A program made the position numbers and the translations under genes. A stretch of 64,000 nucleotides of DNA, from positions 1 through 64,000 of the forward strand of contig JAFVPD010000002.1 of the NCBI GenBank assembly GCA_017505535.1. The letters are read 5' to 3'. The stretch is from Muribaculaceae bacterium (GTDB lineage: Bacteria > Bacteroidota > Bacteroidia > Bacteroidales > Muribaculaceae). Positions 1 to 11,246 of this stretch are shown here, piece after piece. The notes below the pieces were generated by a model that was given only the letters and a program-made list of their open reading frames with translations, did not search any database and was not told the DNA's origin. The first letter of the stretch is position 1; each line of letters starts with the position of its first letter.

Positions 1-240
1 GATCATTTTTAATGACTCTTGTACTACTTCGTCTATTGTAATTATTTCAATGTCCTAACTACGCTTTCTTATCCTCGATTTTTTGCGAGCCGAAAACTTT
101 GCAAAGGTACAACCATTTTTTGAATTGCCAAAATTTTTTGAAAAAAATTTTGTTTGGTTGCCATTTTTCAGCATTTCTTTGCTTTTCACATCAAGCGCTC
201 TTGATGGCTGTTTTCCAAAAGCGAGTGCAAAGGTAGTGAG
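1..240 (-). promoter_or_regulatory. Tandem promoters and leader reading left out of the window, rRNA-operon-like
   Basis: Two minus-strand -7 boxes with the sequence TACCTTTG lie at 102-109 and 228-235. The inner promoter has a TTTG -33 box at 129-132, exactly 19 bases from its -7 box; the outer has no clear -33 box. Between them is very AT-rich DNA and a perfect hairpin (CATCAAG/CTTGATG) at 189-206. The transcript would then run about 100 bases to the window edge through a leader containing GACATTGAAATA and GAAGTAGTACAAG. I associate such leaders with Bacteroidales 16S rRNA operons, but that is from memory. No rRNA is visible here. The 70-codon open frame over this stretch has no protein-like features. 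Confidence 0.45.
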
Positions 241-465
241 AAATATGTTATAAAACATCTTTTTCAACCCTAAATTTTATCCATTTTCACAAATATTAAG
301 AATTTCACAATAACCTTTTTTATTAGGTTCCTATGTATCAGCCTTTTGCAAAATCGCGCAAAATTTCACCACTACATCAAATTATCGCATAAAAAAACTC
401 CCACAATTATTTATTAAGGGAATCAGGCAATAATACATTATATATAATAGATGTCTCGCCGTGGT

Positions 466-497
466 TTTGGTCATAACAGGATTTTTTACTACTTTCG
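466..497 (+). promoter_or_regulatory. Promoter of the amidase-like gene
   Basis: A TTTG -33 box lies at 466-469 and a near-consensus -7 box, TACTTTCG, at 490-497, separated by 20 bases. Transcription would begin near 503. This lies downstream of the ATG at 451 and so favours translation from the ATG at 520. Confidence 0.5.
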
Positions 498-519
498 TGG
501 CATTAATAATAGAATATAC

Positions 520-1386
520 ATGAAAAAATTTTTAGGGACACTACTATTTATAGGCGCAACATTAAATATGAGCGCCGTTACGCATGACGAAATTCGTTTT
601 CACGATGAAACGAACGATACCACTCGCATCACAAATATGCTAATTGAAGCCGAAAAGGTCGAAACCAATTTCCCAGGTGAGCGACTTAGTTTCATAGCAA
701 AAAAATTTTTAGGCATTCCATATGTGGCTCACACATTAGAGGGTGAAGAGGAATTGCTTACTGTAAATTTAGACGAGCTCGACTGCACAACCTTTGTAGA
801 GACGGTTCTCGCCATGACCTACACTGTCGAAGAGGGACGCACGTCGTGGCGCGATTACGTGTTCAACTTGGAGCGCATGAGATACCGCAAAGGGAATTTG
901 AATGGTTACAGCTCACGATTGCACTATATCAGCGACTGGATTATCGACAACAGCCATCGAGGAAATTTTGTTGAAGCGACCAACCGTATAACTCAACATG
1001 GATATGTCGTAAAAAGCATTGATTTCATGTCGGAGCATCGCAGCAGTTACACCTCCCTCTCCGACTCTGCCGAATATGCACGCATTAAAGCAATCGAAAG
1101 TGGCTATCGCAACCATCGTTTTCCATATATTAAAAAAGAGAACCTTCGCAAGAAGGAGGTTATTGCCGATTTGCGCGAAGGCGATGTAGTGGCCCTCACC
1201 ACTCGCATCGAAGGCTTAGACGTGAGTCATTTAGGCATCATTACTTTTGTTGACAATGTTCCGCATTTGATGCACGCATCAATGAAAGAGATGAAAGTCA
1301 TCATTGATCCAAAGCCGTTGTATGATTATATGATGAAAAATCGTGGGCTCACCGGCATACGTGTTATCAGACTGAACCATAATTAA
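520..1386 (+). CDS. Exported N-acetylmuramoyl-L-alanine amidase-like protein (DUF1460 family)
   Basis: This 288-residue protein resembles the DUF1460 family, NlpC/P60-like cell-wall amidases common in Bacteroidales that cleave peptide side chains from peptidoglycan in the periplasm. The start at 520 is preferred over the in-frame ATG at 451 because MKKFLGTLLFIGA begins a signal peptide and the predicted promoter lies between the two. The likely nucleophile is the Cys in ELDCTTFVE, about residue 88, and the partner His lies in VSHLGI near residue 247. The gene stands alone and faces enolase, with which it shares a bidirectional terminator. The family call is from recognition; substrate and cleavage site are not shown by the sequence. 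Confidence 0.8.
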   Translation: MKKFLGTLLFIGATLNMSAVTHDEIRFHDETNDTTRITNMLIEAEKVETNFPGERLSFIAKKFLGIPYVAHTLEGEEELLTVNLDELDCTTFVETVLAMTYTVEEGRTSWRDYVFNLERMRYRKGNLNGYSSRLHYISDWIIDNSHRGNFVEATNRITQHGYVVKSIDFMSEHRSSYTSLSDSAEYARIKAIESGYRNHRFPYIKKENLRKKEVIADLREGDVVALTTRIEGLDVSHLGIITFVDNVPHLMHASMKEMKVIIDPKPLYDYMMKNRGLTGIRVIRLNHN

Positions 1387-1403
1387 GCAAATAGTAGCAA
1401 TAC

Positions 1404-1440
1404 AAAAAAATGCCGCGAAGTTCGCGGCATTTTTTGTTTT
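1404..1440. terminator. Bidirectional terminator between the amidase-like gene and eno
   Basis: A perfect inverted repeat, ATGCCGCGAA / TTCGCGGCAT, is flanked by an A-run on the left and a T-run on the right. It can therefore act as an intrinsic terminator for both convergent genes. Confidence 0.9.
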
Positions 1441-1457
1441 ATATGCAATATGACAAA

Positions 1458-2762
<1,305 letters not shown>

Positions 2763-2819
2763 TTACTTTAAACTTAGTAAAATATTTAATTTTGATTTTA
2801 TTGCGGTTTAATCCAAATG

Positions 2820-2827
2820 CAAAGGTA
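2820..2827 (-). promoter_or_regulatory. -7 box of the eno promoter
   Basis: The minus strand reads TACCTTTG here, a perfect Bacteroidetes -7 box, about 67 bases before the eno start. The -33 region is weak. Confidence 0.6.
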
Positions 2828-2851
2828 CGAAATTTTAATGAAACTGACGCG

Positions 2852-5800
2852 CTATTTTACCAACATTTTAGTTACGTTAGAACCTTGCTTAACAATATAC
2901 ACTCCAGGACAGAGATTGTCGGCCGAAATTTCTATGCCTTGCAGGTTGTAGTAACGTGCAGGAGCCACTACTGTTTCTGGATTAATCATTTCAATTTTAG
3001 AATATCCTGTGTGGAACAATTCATAGGCGCACAAACCATTTCCAGGCACATACAAGTACAATCTCACCTTATTATCGGCCAATTGCATATAGTCGGCAGC
3101 GGCATGATAGGTTCCGCTATCTACATTTCCGAGTCCTGATGACGGAGCTACCCACAATTGCGACATGTCGGTAAATGTGAGCTGATCGGTGGTAGTCACA
3201 ATGCTGAATGTATTTGCCGGCGAAGACATCGACCCGCTGTTTGCATACACAACGATTGTTTTATCACCGAGTGTAAAGTAGGTCGCACCGCTATTTGTAT
3301 AGTCATCGGGGGCTGCTGTCGCATTGGCAAGGAACGAGCCGCTACGTGATGAAGTTGACAAATTGTAACGTGTGAGTGCCGTATTCGAGCCATCTACAAA
3401 TACATCATCTTCAGCAATAGGCATCACAATTGGTGCGAGTCCAAAATGTCCGGCCGAGGTAGGATAATGCGCCGTGACACTCGTCATTGTCTCGGTTGAT
3501 TTTCCTCCAACAAATTTCCACTTCACAATGTTTGAAGTATTGGTCACTACACCGAAAACGGTAAAATTGCCGGCCAACACATCGCCAATAATAGCCACAT
3601 GGTCAAATCGGCCTTGAGGCTGAGTTGTTGATGTCAATGTCGCCACCGGAGTGAGTGCTCCCGTATTAAGGTCAACGCATTGAATTACGATGGGCGAAGA
3701 TGGCATCATTGCCAAGTTGGAAATACATACATTCCCTTTTGAATCCTTCATCAAATTATTGCAAGGATAGAATGACACCGATGCATCACTCGCAAGATTT
3801 AGGCGACCCATATACTCACCCGTCGATCCATTATAGCGATCGAGATAAGCCTTAGCCGTTGATGAGTTTGATTCTCGGCCTGAGATATAAACATACTCGC
3901 CCACCGCCACCATGTCTCGATTCCATGAACCAACACCGGCATCATCGGCAAACGATAAGTTCTTATATCCTGTTTTCACCGATCTAAACCAAAGACTCTC
4001 CATTTCAATGTCGGACGTTTCGGGATAAGATGCGTCATCAGTGAGAATTGTGTAGCCCGCTTCATACTCGCCTACTCCCATCGAAGTTATCGTGAAACTA
4101 CGAGAATCAGATGGTGTGTCAAAATATTTACTACTATGAGCCACCACCCGCCAATAGAATTTTCCTAATCCTATTCGCGAAGCTGCAACCGTCGCCGACA
4201 AGTCGTTTGTCGCTTCTATACTCTGAGAATATTTGATTACCGAGAAATCTTCCTTCGCTGAAATTTGCAATGTATAGGACTTGGCATACTCATCGCCTGC
4301 AGTCCACGAAAATTCCACTTCATCTTCGAGTTCTGCACCATCATTGGGAGCCACCAATTGAGCTTTCTGTCCGTAGGATTCTTCAGGATAATCAACTATT
4401 GCAACCGCATGTTCCACACCATAGCCGTCATATACTGCCACGGCATACCAATATCCCGACTGTTTATCGCTCGCCAACTGATAAGATGGCGCATAGGTGA
4501 TACCTTGCAAATACTGCACATCAAAGCCATCGTCAGTAATAGCTTTTTCTTTAGAAACCGATGTCGGCACAGCATAAACTGTGTAACGAATCGTTGACAA
4601 TCCGTCTTCAACAGGCGTCCAAGATAAAAGCCCCGACTCATTCTCCAAGTTTGACACTGCACTATATGATGGGCCTTTCTTCCAATCAACAACAGGCACC
4701 AGCGATTTCAATGGGAAACAGTTTTGTGCCACATAATCGCCATGAGCCGAATAGGCCCCGGTAAAATATTGGATACTATAGAAATTTGAGCCATATGCAT
4801 CTACTCCGTTTGCTGCCGCATAGGTGCGTTGTTGCAACACATTTTCCACATGTTCCGCCCAATGTTCTTGAGTATTACCAAGATCCTCTTGATATCCCAT
4901 AGCCTGCGCAAGATCATAAATATTGATGCTCACGCTACAATGACATTTCTTAAAATGAGCGGCCAACCCATACCACCAATTAGATATTTTCCCAAATGGA
5001 GCCATTGAATGGTCATTGTGCCAATAAATCTGAGGTGACACAAAATCAACTATCCCCTTTGACATCCACGAAAGCGGATCGGAGTATAGCGACGTGTATT
5101 GTGTGTCATATCCATTGGGCCAAGTGGTTAAGCCATATTTCGACGCAGATGCTCCGGCTGTTCCGGGAGGAGCTATCCCAAATCGCACCTCAGGGCGGGT
5201 TTGTTGCACCATTTGGTAAACATCACTCACCATCTTATCTACGTTTTCTCGACGCCAGTCCCCTATCGACAAGGTCGTTCCACTATTCTTCCATAGTTGA
5301 TAATCAGGGGCCGATGAACCTTCAGTTGTACCACCAGTCGGATAAAAATAATCATCAAAGATGAGACCTTCAACTCCGTAGTTGGTAATTATCTCTTTGC
5401 ACACTTTCACTATATGGGCTCTTGTTTCAGCAAGACCGGGATTGAGCACCGTAAATGTCCCATTGGTTAAGAGCCACCCATTTGACTTAACTTGATTGTC
5501 AAACTCGGTGTTCCATGTACTTGTTGTCCCTGTACTTGACCACCGATAGGGATTCACCCAGGCATAACACTCTATTCCGCGCTTGTGGCACTCTTCAACG
5601 GCAAACGCCAACGGGTCCCATCCCGGGTCAACCCCTCGAGTGCCGGTCAAATAAGACGACCACGGCTCGTAGCTTGATTTATACATCGCATCGCACATAC
5701 TTCTGACTTGAAAACAAATGGTCGTTAGATTCATCTCTTGCATTCTATCAAGATAGGCAATCAACGATGATTTCTGACTATTGACAACCGATGCCGATGT

Positions 5801-5944
5801 TCCCTTGGTCTTAGGCCAGTCAATGTTTGCCACAGTTGCAATCCACACCGAGCGAAACTCTCGTTTAGGTTGCTCGGCCGACACGGCTTTTACTGCCGAC
5901 AACAATACGATAGCTACGATAAAAAATGTCTTAATTTTTCTCAT
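2852..5944 (-). CDS. Exported glycosyl-hydrolase-like protein of the GHL10/DUF187 type with sorting-type tail
   Basis: This 1030-residue protein begins with a signal peptide, residues 1 to about 23, ending VSAEQ. Residues ~28-340 match the GHL10 (DUF187) TIM-barrel pattern: FRSVWIATVANIDWP, then EGLIFDDYFYP with paired aspartates, and VDFVSPQIYW. These proteins are thought to act on glycans such as peptidoglycan or polysaccharide; the substrate is unknown here. Two beta-sandwich, fibronectin-like segments appear to follow (~425-620), then a region that may form a beta-propeller. The last ~75 residues (YYNLQGIEI...GVYIVKQG) look like a type IX secretion or surface sorting tail. It lies downstream of another large exported protein with a similar tail but has its own -7 box. 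Confidence 0.75.
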   Translation of the reverse strand: MRKIKTFFIVAIVLLSAVKAVSAEQPKREFRSVWIATVANIDWPKTKGTSASVVNSQKSSLIAYLDRMQEMNLTTICFQVRSMCDAMYKSSYEPWSSYLTGTRGVDPGWDPLAFAVEECHKRGIECYAWVNPYRWSSTGTTSTWNTEFDNQVKSNGWLLTNGTFTVLNPGLAETRAHIVKVCKEIITNYGVEGLIFDDYFYPTGGTTEGSSAPDYQLWKNSGTTLSIGDWRRENVDKMVSDVYQMVQQTRPEVRFGIAPPGTAGASASKYGLTTWPNGYDTQYTSLYSDPLSWMSKGIVDFVSPQIYWHNDHSMAPFGKISNWWYGLAAHFKKCHCSVSINIYDLAQAMGYQEDLGNTQEHWAEHVENVLQQRTYAAANGVDAYGSNFYSIQYFTGAYSAHGDYVAQNCFPLKSLVPVVDWKKGPSYSAVSNLENESGLLSWTPVEDGLSTIRYTVYAVPTSVSKEKAITDDGFDVQYLQGITYAPSYQLASDKQSGYWYAVAVYDGYGVEHAVAIVDYPEESYGQKAQLVAPNDGAELEDEVEFSWTAGDEYAKSYTLQISAKEDFSVIKYSQSIEATNDLSATVAASRIGLGKFYWRVVAHSSKYFDTPSDSRSFTITSMGVGEYEAGYTILTDDASYPETSDIEMESLWFRSVKTGYKNLSFADDAGVGSWNRDMVAVGEYVYISGRESNSSTAKAYLDRYNGSTGEYMGRLNLASDASVSFYPCNNLMKDSKGNVCISNLAMMPSSPIVIQCVDLNTGALTPVATLTSTTQPQGRFDHVAIIGDVLAGNFTVFGVVTNTSNIVKWKFVGGKSTETMTSVTAHYPTSAGHFGLAPIVMPIAEDDVFVDGSNTALTRYNLSTSSRSGSFLANATAAPDDYTNSGATYFTLGDKTIVVYANSGSMSSPANTFSIVTTTDQLTFTDMSQLWVAPSSGLGNVDSGTYHAAADYMQLADNKVRLYLYVPGNGLCAYELFHTGYSKIEMINPETVVAPARYYNLQGIEISADNLCPGVYIVKQGSNVTKMLVK

Positions 5945-5993
5945 TTTAATCTTTGAATATTACTTGAATCTATTTTTCATGATAATTTGCCCA

Positions 5994-6001
5994 CAAAAAT
6001 A
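5994..6001 (-). promoter_or_regulatory. -7 box upstream of the GHL10 gene
   Basis: The minus strand reads TATTTTTG, a match to TAnnTTTG, about 50 bases before the start codon. No good -33 box is visible. Confidence 0.4.
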
Positions 6002-6013
6002 GTAATTTTTCAT

Positions 6014-6061
6014 CAAAAAAAGAGAGAGACTGCATCAAAATGAATTTCAATACAGCCTCTC
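6014..6061 (-). terminator. Terminator of the propeller/C39 peptidase gene
   Basis: On the minus strand a long hairpin of about 17 pairs, several of them G-U, starts GAGAGGCTGTATTGAAA, folds back with TTTTGATGCAGTCTCTC, and is followed by a T-run. It sits just downstream of the stop codon at 6090. Confidence 0.8.
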
Positions 6062-6089
6062 GTAGTAATCCTACGCAAAAGATAGATTC

Positions 6090-9000
6090 CTATAGATAAA
6101 TCTTCGCAGTATAAACATATCCGGTTACATCTGTAACTTTTACAATATAGACACCTGACGCAAGAGAAGATATATTTACTTTTGCATCTGCATCTTTAGC
6201 GACAAGGGTTCCTGTTACAGAGTAAATTTCCACATCAGCAACATCAACGCCGTTAATTTCAATATTAAATGCATCTACACGCACACCAAAATCGGCTCCA
6301 TTGTTTGTAAGATCTTCCACTCCAACTGTTGACGAGTGTTGGAATTTATAATAAGCCGCTCCTTGGAATGGGGTTAATACCCATATATTCAAATTTCGTT
6401 CATCAATATCGGTACAAAGTGTATTACGATATGACACGTTGCGACTTGTTCCAAGACCTGCTTGTGGATATATACCTATTGATGTTGCCGATGCCACTCC
6501 ATTCGTTACGTCCATCAACATGAATGTAGCATCTGTTAAACCGCCTGAGGCATCAGTTGTGTTTAAATATTTGGTTGCCGCAATATATTTTTTAGAGCCT
6601 AAATGTAATATTTTCAAATCAGTACCCTGTTTATTTCCAATAACATCAAGGCTTAAATCCTCAATCCATGCACCTGCTGCAGTAAAGTGCGCTGATACAT
6701 TATCTTTTGTTGACACCCAAAAACTTCCATCACTTTCTACTGTTATGTTAGGCGAAGCACTTGTGCCAGCAATATCATATTCCGAACCATTCTTGGTTAA
6801 ATTAATCACACTCGGTTCACTCGATAGGACTGAGCCATTTGAAATAGTGTAATAATACACTTTACTTCCGTAGGCAAACCATATACGTCCATTTGACAAG
6901 TCACCGCTCACCGACATAGCATCACCTGCACGAGCTCCACCATGAGATGTTGTTGACAGCAATGTTGTTGGTGTTGACGTGTCATTGTCCCATAGATATA
7001 CATTCAAGACACTAGTTGCTGACGCCGCAAGATTTGAGGCTATAACTTTGCCTCCGATTGTCTCTACCGAGCTTAACAGATAGGTACCTGTTGTACATGG
7101 CGACACGTCCAACGTTCCAAACTGAGATCCATTATAGGCATTCACAACATATATCTTATTATCAGCGTTTCCTCCATTGCGATGAACAACATACAATTTA
7201 CCATTGGCAAACGCCATATCTTGTGTGACTTGTGAACCATTTGTAATCCAATCGGCCGTAACTCCCGATTTTTGAGAATAATTCCAAACCTCGGTTAATC
7301 CCGTTACGACATCAGTTGCAGGAGTGATTGTTGTTCCGGGCTCTGTTGAAGTTGGCTCTGTTGCCACTCCCGATAGAGAAATCCATTGATAAACATCATT
7401 TCCATCAACATCTACACTCTTGAATGTAATTATACGTTCATTCCAACTATTGCTAGGATCGATGTCAGCTGGATAAGTGCCCGCTTTCTTGGGCGAAAAA
7501 GTAATAGTCACGATTGGCTCTTTATCAACAAAGTTATAGTTAGGTGCGCCGTCCACTGTTAATCCTGTGGGACTCACCGAGAATACTCCATCAGGGTCAT
7601 CGACTGTAATATAGCACCAACCATTAAGTCGATTACCTTTTACTTTAACCTGCGTTGAAACACTTTTTCCCGCTTCACAAGTCAATGAGACATTATTATT
7701 GCTCACTTCAATGTAGGGCGATTGAACTTGGACATCGGCAATTGCCACACAGCCCCAATAGAATGAGCCAACGTTTGCATGACCATTTGAGTAACCGGGC
7801 CAATCATAGGTTGAATTCATGCCGTCATAATTGGGATATGACCATTGGTTGTAATCTCCATATGGGTCATGGCACACAAATGAGCCATAATAATAATTGC
7901 CATTGGCGTCACAGTTGGTTTGGAATCCAAGAAGCACGTGACCTCCACTAGTTCCATTGGCAATACACATTGAATATGGGCGATTATTTGCCGTTTCGCT
8001 CACAAATGTTGACCAACCTGTATAATCAAAGTATGCCGATTTACAACCATTATTCAAATAGAAACTCGCCATGTGTGTTGCCGGGCCTCTATCTCCACTC
8101 CACATATATCCATATCCTCCGCCTACATTGTAACAACCCATTGTATAAGAGTCAGCTCTATCGGTAAATGAATAACCTGTTATCGGAGAAGTATAATCAC
8201 GCCCAACATACCACGAATAATAAACGGTTGGCGATCCTGGACGATCTGAGGTCAATGCATATGGTTCCAATAGACCATAATACCCCAAACACATACATGC
8301 CGATGAAGGGGCACAAGCTACATAACCATAATCATAACAACCATTATACGATGATGGCACGTCCCAAACTTGATTAATATATGGTATTACATCTACACCC
8401 AAAGCGCGTGACGCGGGCGCTTGACTTTTCACTTCACTTTTATCATTCTTTATTTCTGACTTTGTCACTTTATTTTCTCTAAAACGTTTTCCAAAGTCAA
8501 CGCCATCTTGTATAGAGTACAATGTTTTTTCACTCGCTTTAGAGCCAACCGACATTGTTGTAACTTTTGTTGATGATGGCTTAACAATTTCAACTTCTCG
8601 TGATTTCAATCCGCGAGCAGTTCCTGCTGTATATGATATTAAAAGACGATTATCTGATGTCATAATGGCATCCATTGGACAATCCTCCGACGAAGCAACA
8701 AGAGTTGTAACATTTGAGCCACTAAAATGAGCCTTCTTAATTGAAGTTCCATAAACTTCAAACTCATGTTTTCTTTCTATTGATGTAAATATCACTTCCT
8801 CAGAGTTTTCGGTCCACGATGCCGACTGACCGATACCAAGGTCAAAATTAGTTCTCGACTCTCTTTCGTGAACAAACAATTCGCCATTGATTTTTTGAAT
8901 AGCAAGTTTCTTGCCATCTGGCGACCAAATGGGATTATAGGAATTTGAGACATTTAATGTTTGAACAGCCCCAGTATTTAGGTCTATAACAAACATTTGA

Positions 9001-9509
9001 CCGTCAATATTACTGAAGGCCACCTCTGTCCCATCGGGAGAAATGCTAGTCAAGTTGGTATAGAAACCCAAATCAAAGCGTTCTTTTTCTTGGCCACGAC
9101 ACACAACAAGATTATTTCCCATCGTATAGGCTATCGCTCCATTATCACTAAAAGACACTTGGCCACACTGATTGGTATAATCTTCCAACAAAGTGACTTC
9201 GCCGGTTTGCACATCTAACAAAGCCGGAGCTTGCTTGTACTGGTCATTGATGCTTTTAAAACCAACAAGTGTTTTATCCTTGTTTACTTTTGCATACTGA
9301 CCACAACCTCGGCTTTCAACGAGAGTTGACAATTCACCATTTCTTAGCAAATAGATCTCTGTAAAACGGTTATTAGACATCACGATGCCATCTTTTACTT
9401 CGATAGGCATACGCAAATATCCTTTATCTGCTACTTCATAATAGTTTATTTGACTTTGAGCCAACAAACTGACGCAAATAAATGATAATAGAAAAATAAT
9501 TTTTTTCAT
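6090..9509 (-). CDS. Large exported protein: beta-propeller, C39-like cysteine peptidase, sorting-type tail
   Basis: From the start at 9509 the protein has 1139 residues and a signal peptide, MKKIIFLLSFICVSLLAQS. An upstream ATG at 9554 would place 15 non-signal residues first and is rejected. Residues ~20-320 carry TolB/WD40-like repeats such as WSPDGKKLAI and SPDGTEVAFS. Residues ~375-600 look like a peptidase C39-like domain: Cys in ACAPSSACMCLGYYG (~399), His in GGHVLLGF (~524), Asp in HDPYGD. A Bacteroidales-type beta-sandwich follows, then a second propeller-like segment and a C-terminal tail (DVEIYSVTGTLV...GVYIVKV) resembling type IX sorting domains. A secreted or surface protease is the likely role. 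Target unknown. Confidence 0.75.
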   Translation of the reverse strand: MKKIIFLLSFICVSLLAQSQINYYEVADKGYLRMPIEVKDGIVMSNNRFTEIYLLRNGELSTLVESRGCGQYAKVNKDKTLVGFKSINDQYKQAPALLDVQTGEVTLLEDYTNQCGQVSFSDNGAIAYTMGNNLVVCRGQEKERFDLGFYTNLTSISPDGTEVAFSNIDGQMFVIDLNTGAVQTLNVSNSYNPIWSPDGKKLAIQKINGELFVHERESRTNFDLGIGQSASWTENSEEVIFTSIERKHEFEVYGTSIKKAHFSGSNVTTLVASSEDCPMDAIMTSDNRLLISYTAGTARGLKSREVEIVKPSSTKVTTMSVGSKASEKTLYSIQDGVDFGKRFRENKVTKSEIKNDKSEVKSQAPASRALGVDVIPYINQVWDVPSSYNGCYDYGYVACAPSSACMCLGYYGLLEPYALTSDRPGSPTVYYSWYVGRDYTSPITGYSFTDRADSYTMGCYNVGGGYGYMWSGDRGPATHMASFYLNNGCKSAYFDYTGWSTFVSETANNRPYSMCIANGTSGGHVLLGFQTNCDANGNYYYGSFVCHDPYGDYNQWSYPNYDGMNSTYDWPGYSNGHANVGSFYWGCVAIADVQVQSPYIEVSNNNVSLTCEAGKSVSTQVKVKGNRLNGWCYITVDDPDGVFSVSPTGLTVDGAPNYNFVDKEPIVTITFSPKKAGTYPADIDPSNSWNERIITFKSVDVDGNDVYQWISLSGVATEPTSTEPGTTITPATDVVTGLTEVWNYSQKSGVTADWITNGSQVTQDMAFANGKLYVVHRNGGNADNKIYVVNAYNGSQFGTLDVSPCTTGTYLLSSVETIGGKVIASNLAASATSVLNVYLWDNDTSTPTTLLSTTSHGGARAGDAMSVSGDLSNGRIWFAYGSKVYYYTISNGSVLSSEPSVINLTKNGSEYDIAGTSASPNITVESDGSFWVSTKDNVSAHFTAAGAWIEDLSLDVIGNKQGTDLKILHLGSKKYIAATKYLNTTDASGGLTDATFMLMDVTNGVASATSIGIYPQAGLGTSRNVSYRNTLCTDIDERNLNIWVLTPFQGAAYYKFQHSSTVGVEDLTNNGADFGVRVDAFNIEINGVDVADVEIYSVTGTLVAKDADAKVNISSLASGVYIVKVTDVTGYVYTAKIYL

Positions 9510-9551
9510 AAATTTAAAATGAAGGAATGAATAGTTTTTATAACGAAAGTG

Positions 9552-9559
9552 CAAATTTA
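9552..9559 (-). promoter_or_regulatory. -7 box of the propeller/C39 peptidase gene
   Basis: The minus strand reads TAAATTTG, matching TAnnTTTG, about 43 bases before the start at 9509. The -33 element is not clear. Confidence 0.45.
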
Positions 9560-9676
9560 GCTCTTTACAGCCGATATTTCACTACCGTTTGGTTGTTTTT
9601 TGCTACGTTTACCTTTTTCATATACTCAAATTTCCCTCATTTTAACATTTCCTAACTGATATTATATTATCGGCAC

Positions 9677-9715
9677 AAAAAAAATGGTTGCACCACTTTG
9701 GATGCAACCATTTTT
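9677..9715 (-). terminator. Terminator at the end of the ribosomal protein cluster
   Basis: The hairpin AAAATGGTTGCA / TGCAACCATTTT has an A-run on its left that is a T-run in the minus-strand RNA. It follows rplQ, the last gene of the block. Confidence 0.9.
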
Positions 9716-9743
9716 AGAAATTATGCCTTGTATAAGCCGAGAA

Positions 9744-10229
9744 TTATTCAGCTGCAGGTGCTTCTGCAACAGGAGCTTCTGCTGCTGGAGCTTCAGTAGC
9801 TGCTGCGCTACTCTTGCGAGAGCGACGAGTGCGGCCGGCTTTCTTAGCTGTTTTTTCTTTAAGCATGTTTTCGTTGTAGTCAACAAGCTCAATGAAACAA
9901 GTCTTTGCATTATCACCAAGACGATTTCCGGTTTTGAGGATACGAGTGTATCCACCTGGACGGTCTGCGATTTTTTGAGCTACTTCACGGAAAAGTTCAG
10001 TAACAGCCTCTTTATTTTGGAGGTAGCTAAACACAACGCGACGATTTTGCATTGTATCTTCCTTGGCACGGTTAATGATTGGCTCAGCATAGATGCGCAA
10101 AGCTTTAGCCTTTGCAAGAGTTGTGAAAATGCGCTTGCGAAGGATTAAAGAGATTGTCATGTTAGCGAGCAAAGCATCGCGGTGAGCTTTCTTACGACCA
10201 AGGTGGTTGAATTTTTTATTATGTCTCAT
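9744..10229 (-). CDS. rplQ: 50S ribosomal protein L17 with an Ala/Glu/Pro-rich C-terminal tail
   Basis: L17 binds 23S rRNA near the exit tunnel. The N-terminal hallmark [16 protein letters not shown] is present. The protein has 161 residues, about 40 more than typical L17. The extra part, from about residue 125, is a basic patch ([11 protein letters not shown]) followed by repeats of the [10 protein letters not shown] kind, a low-complexity tail that should be disordered. The gene is last in the cluster, 6 bases after rpoA, and is followed by a strong terminator. Confidence 0.97.
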   Translation of the reverse strand: MRHNKKFNHLGRKKAHRDALLANMTISLILRKRIFTTLAKAKALRIYAEPIINRAKEDTMQNRRVVFSYLQNKEAVTELFREVAQKIADRPGGYTRILKTGNRLGDNAKTCFIELVDYNENMLKEKTAKKAGRTRRSRKSSAAATEAPAAEAPVAEAPAAE

Positions 10230-10235
10230 CGTTTA

Positions 10236-11228
10236 TTACTCTTTATCTAATTTATACTTTGAAATGTCCATTCCGAAGGATAGGTTGAGGTTGGCGAGAA
10301 GCTCATCAAGCTCAGTGAGCGACTTCTTACCAAAGTTGCGGAATTTGAGGAGGTCGGTCTTGTTGAAGACTACCAATTCGCCAAGGGTTTCAACTTCTGC
10401 ACTCTTCAAGCAGTTGAGAGCTCTCACTGAAAGGTCCATGTCAACAAGTTTTGATTTGAGAAGTTGTCGCATGTGGAGCACTTCTTCATCAAATTCCTCG
10501 TTGCCATCAGCTTCTGCTGCTTCAAGTGTGATTTTCTCGTCTGAGAAGAGCATGAAGTGGTAAATTAAAATCTTAGCTGCTTCCTTCAATGCATCTTTGG
10601 GATGGATTGAGCCGTTGGTTGTGATCTCGATAACGAGTTTCTCGTAGTCGGTCTTCTGGTCAACGCGGAAGTTTTCAACTGCATACTTCACATTCTTGAT
10701 GGGAGTATAAATTGAGTCGATTGCCAAAGTATTAACATCATCATTGGGTGTTACATTTTCTTCAGCAGGAACCCAACCACGTCCTTTATTGATTGTGAGT
10801 TCAAGTTGGAAACTTGCAGATGGATCCAAATGACATATCACCAAGTCGGGGTTGAGAACCTCGAATCCTGAGAGAACCTTACCTATGTCACCGGCTTTGA
10901 ACACCTCTACACCCGACACTGTGATTGTTGCCTTTTCAAAGTCGGTATCTTCTACTATTTGTTTGAGATCGACTTTCTTGAGATTAAGGATTACGTTTGT
11001 TACGTCTTCCTTTACACCAGGGATTGTGCCAAACTCATGGGGTACACCATCAATGCGGATTGACGAAATTGCATAGCCTTCCAATGATGAAAGCAATATG
11101 CGACGCAAAGCGTTTCCGACAGTGATACCATAGCCTGGCTCCAATGGCTTGAACTCAAACTTACCATAGAAGTTATCGGCTTCCAACATCAACACTTTGT
11201 CAGGTTTTTGAAATGCTAAAATTGCCAT
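10236..11228 (-). CDS. rpoA: RNA polymerase alpha subunit
   Basis: The alpha subunit dimerises to start assembly of RNA polymerase. The N-terminal domain carries [20 protein letters not shown] and [16 protein letters not shown] near residue 40. The C-terminal domain (residues ~255-320) carries the helix-hairpin-helix pattern [19 protein letters not shown] and [10 protein letters not shown]. At 330 residues it is full length. It sits between rpsD and rplQ, as in other Bacteroidetes. Confidence 0.98.
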   Translation of the reverse strand: MAILAFQKPDKVLMLEADNFYGKFEFKPLEPGYGITVGNALRRILLSSLEGYAISSIRIDGVPHEFGTIPGVKEDVTNVILNLKKVDLKQIVEDTDFEKATITVSGVEVFKAGDIGKVLSGFEVLNPDLVICHLDPSASFQLELTINKGRGWVPAEENVTPNDDVNTLAIDSIYTPIKNVKYAVENFRVDQKTDYEKLVIEITTNGSIHPKDALKEAAKILIYHFMLFSDEKITLEAAEADGNEEFDEEVLHMRQLLKSKLVDMDLSVRALNCLKSAEVETLGELVVFNKTDLLKFRNFGKKSLTELDELLANLNLSFGMDISKYKLDKE

Positions 11229-11246
11229 GGATCTTTAATTTAATGA

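Noticed and set aside
55..267. 70-codon open frame at the left edge
   Set aside because: It covers the tandem promoters and AT-rich leader, and has low-complexity, Lys/Phe/Asn-rich content with no family resemblance.
9510..9554. Longer start of the propeller/C39 protein
   Set aside because: The extra 15 residues precede the signal peptide, and the predicted -7 box lies over this region, so the start at 9509 is better.
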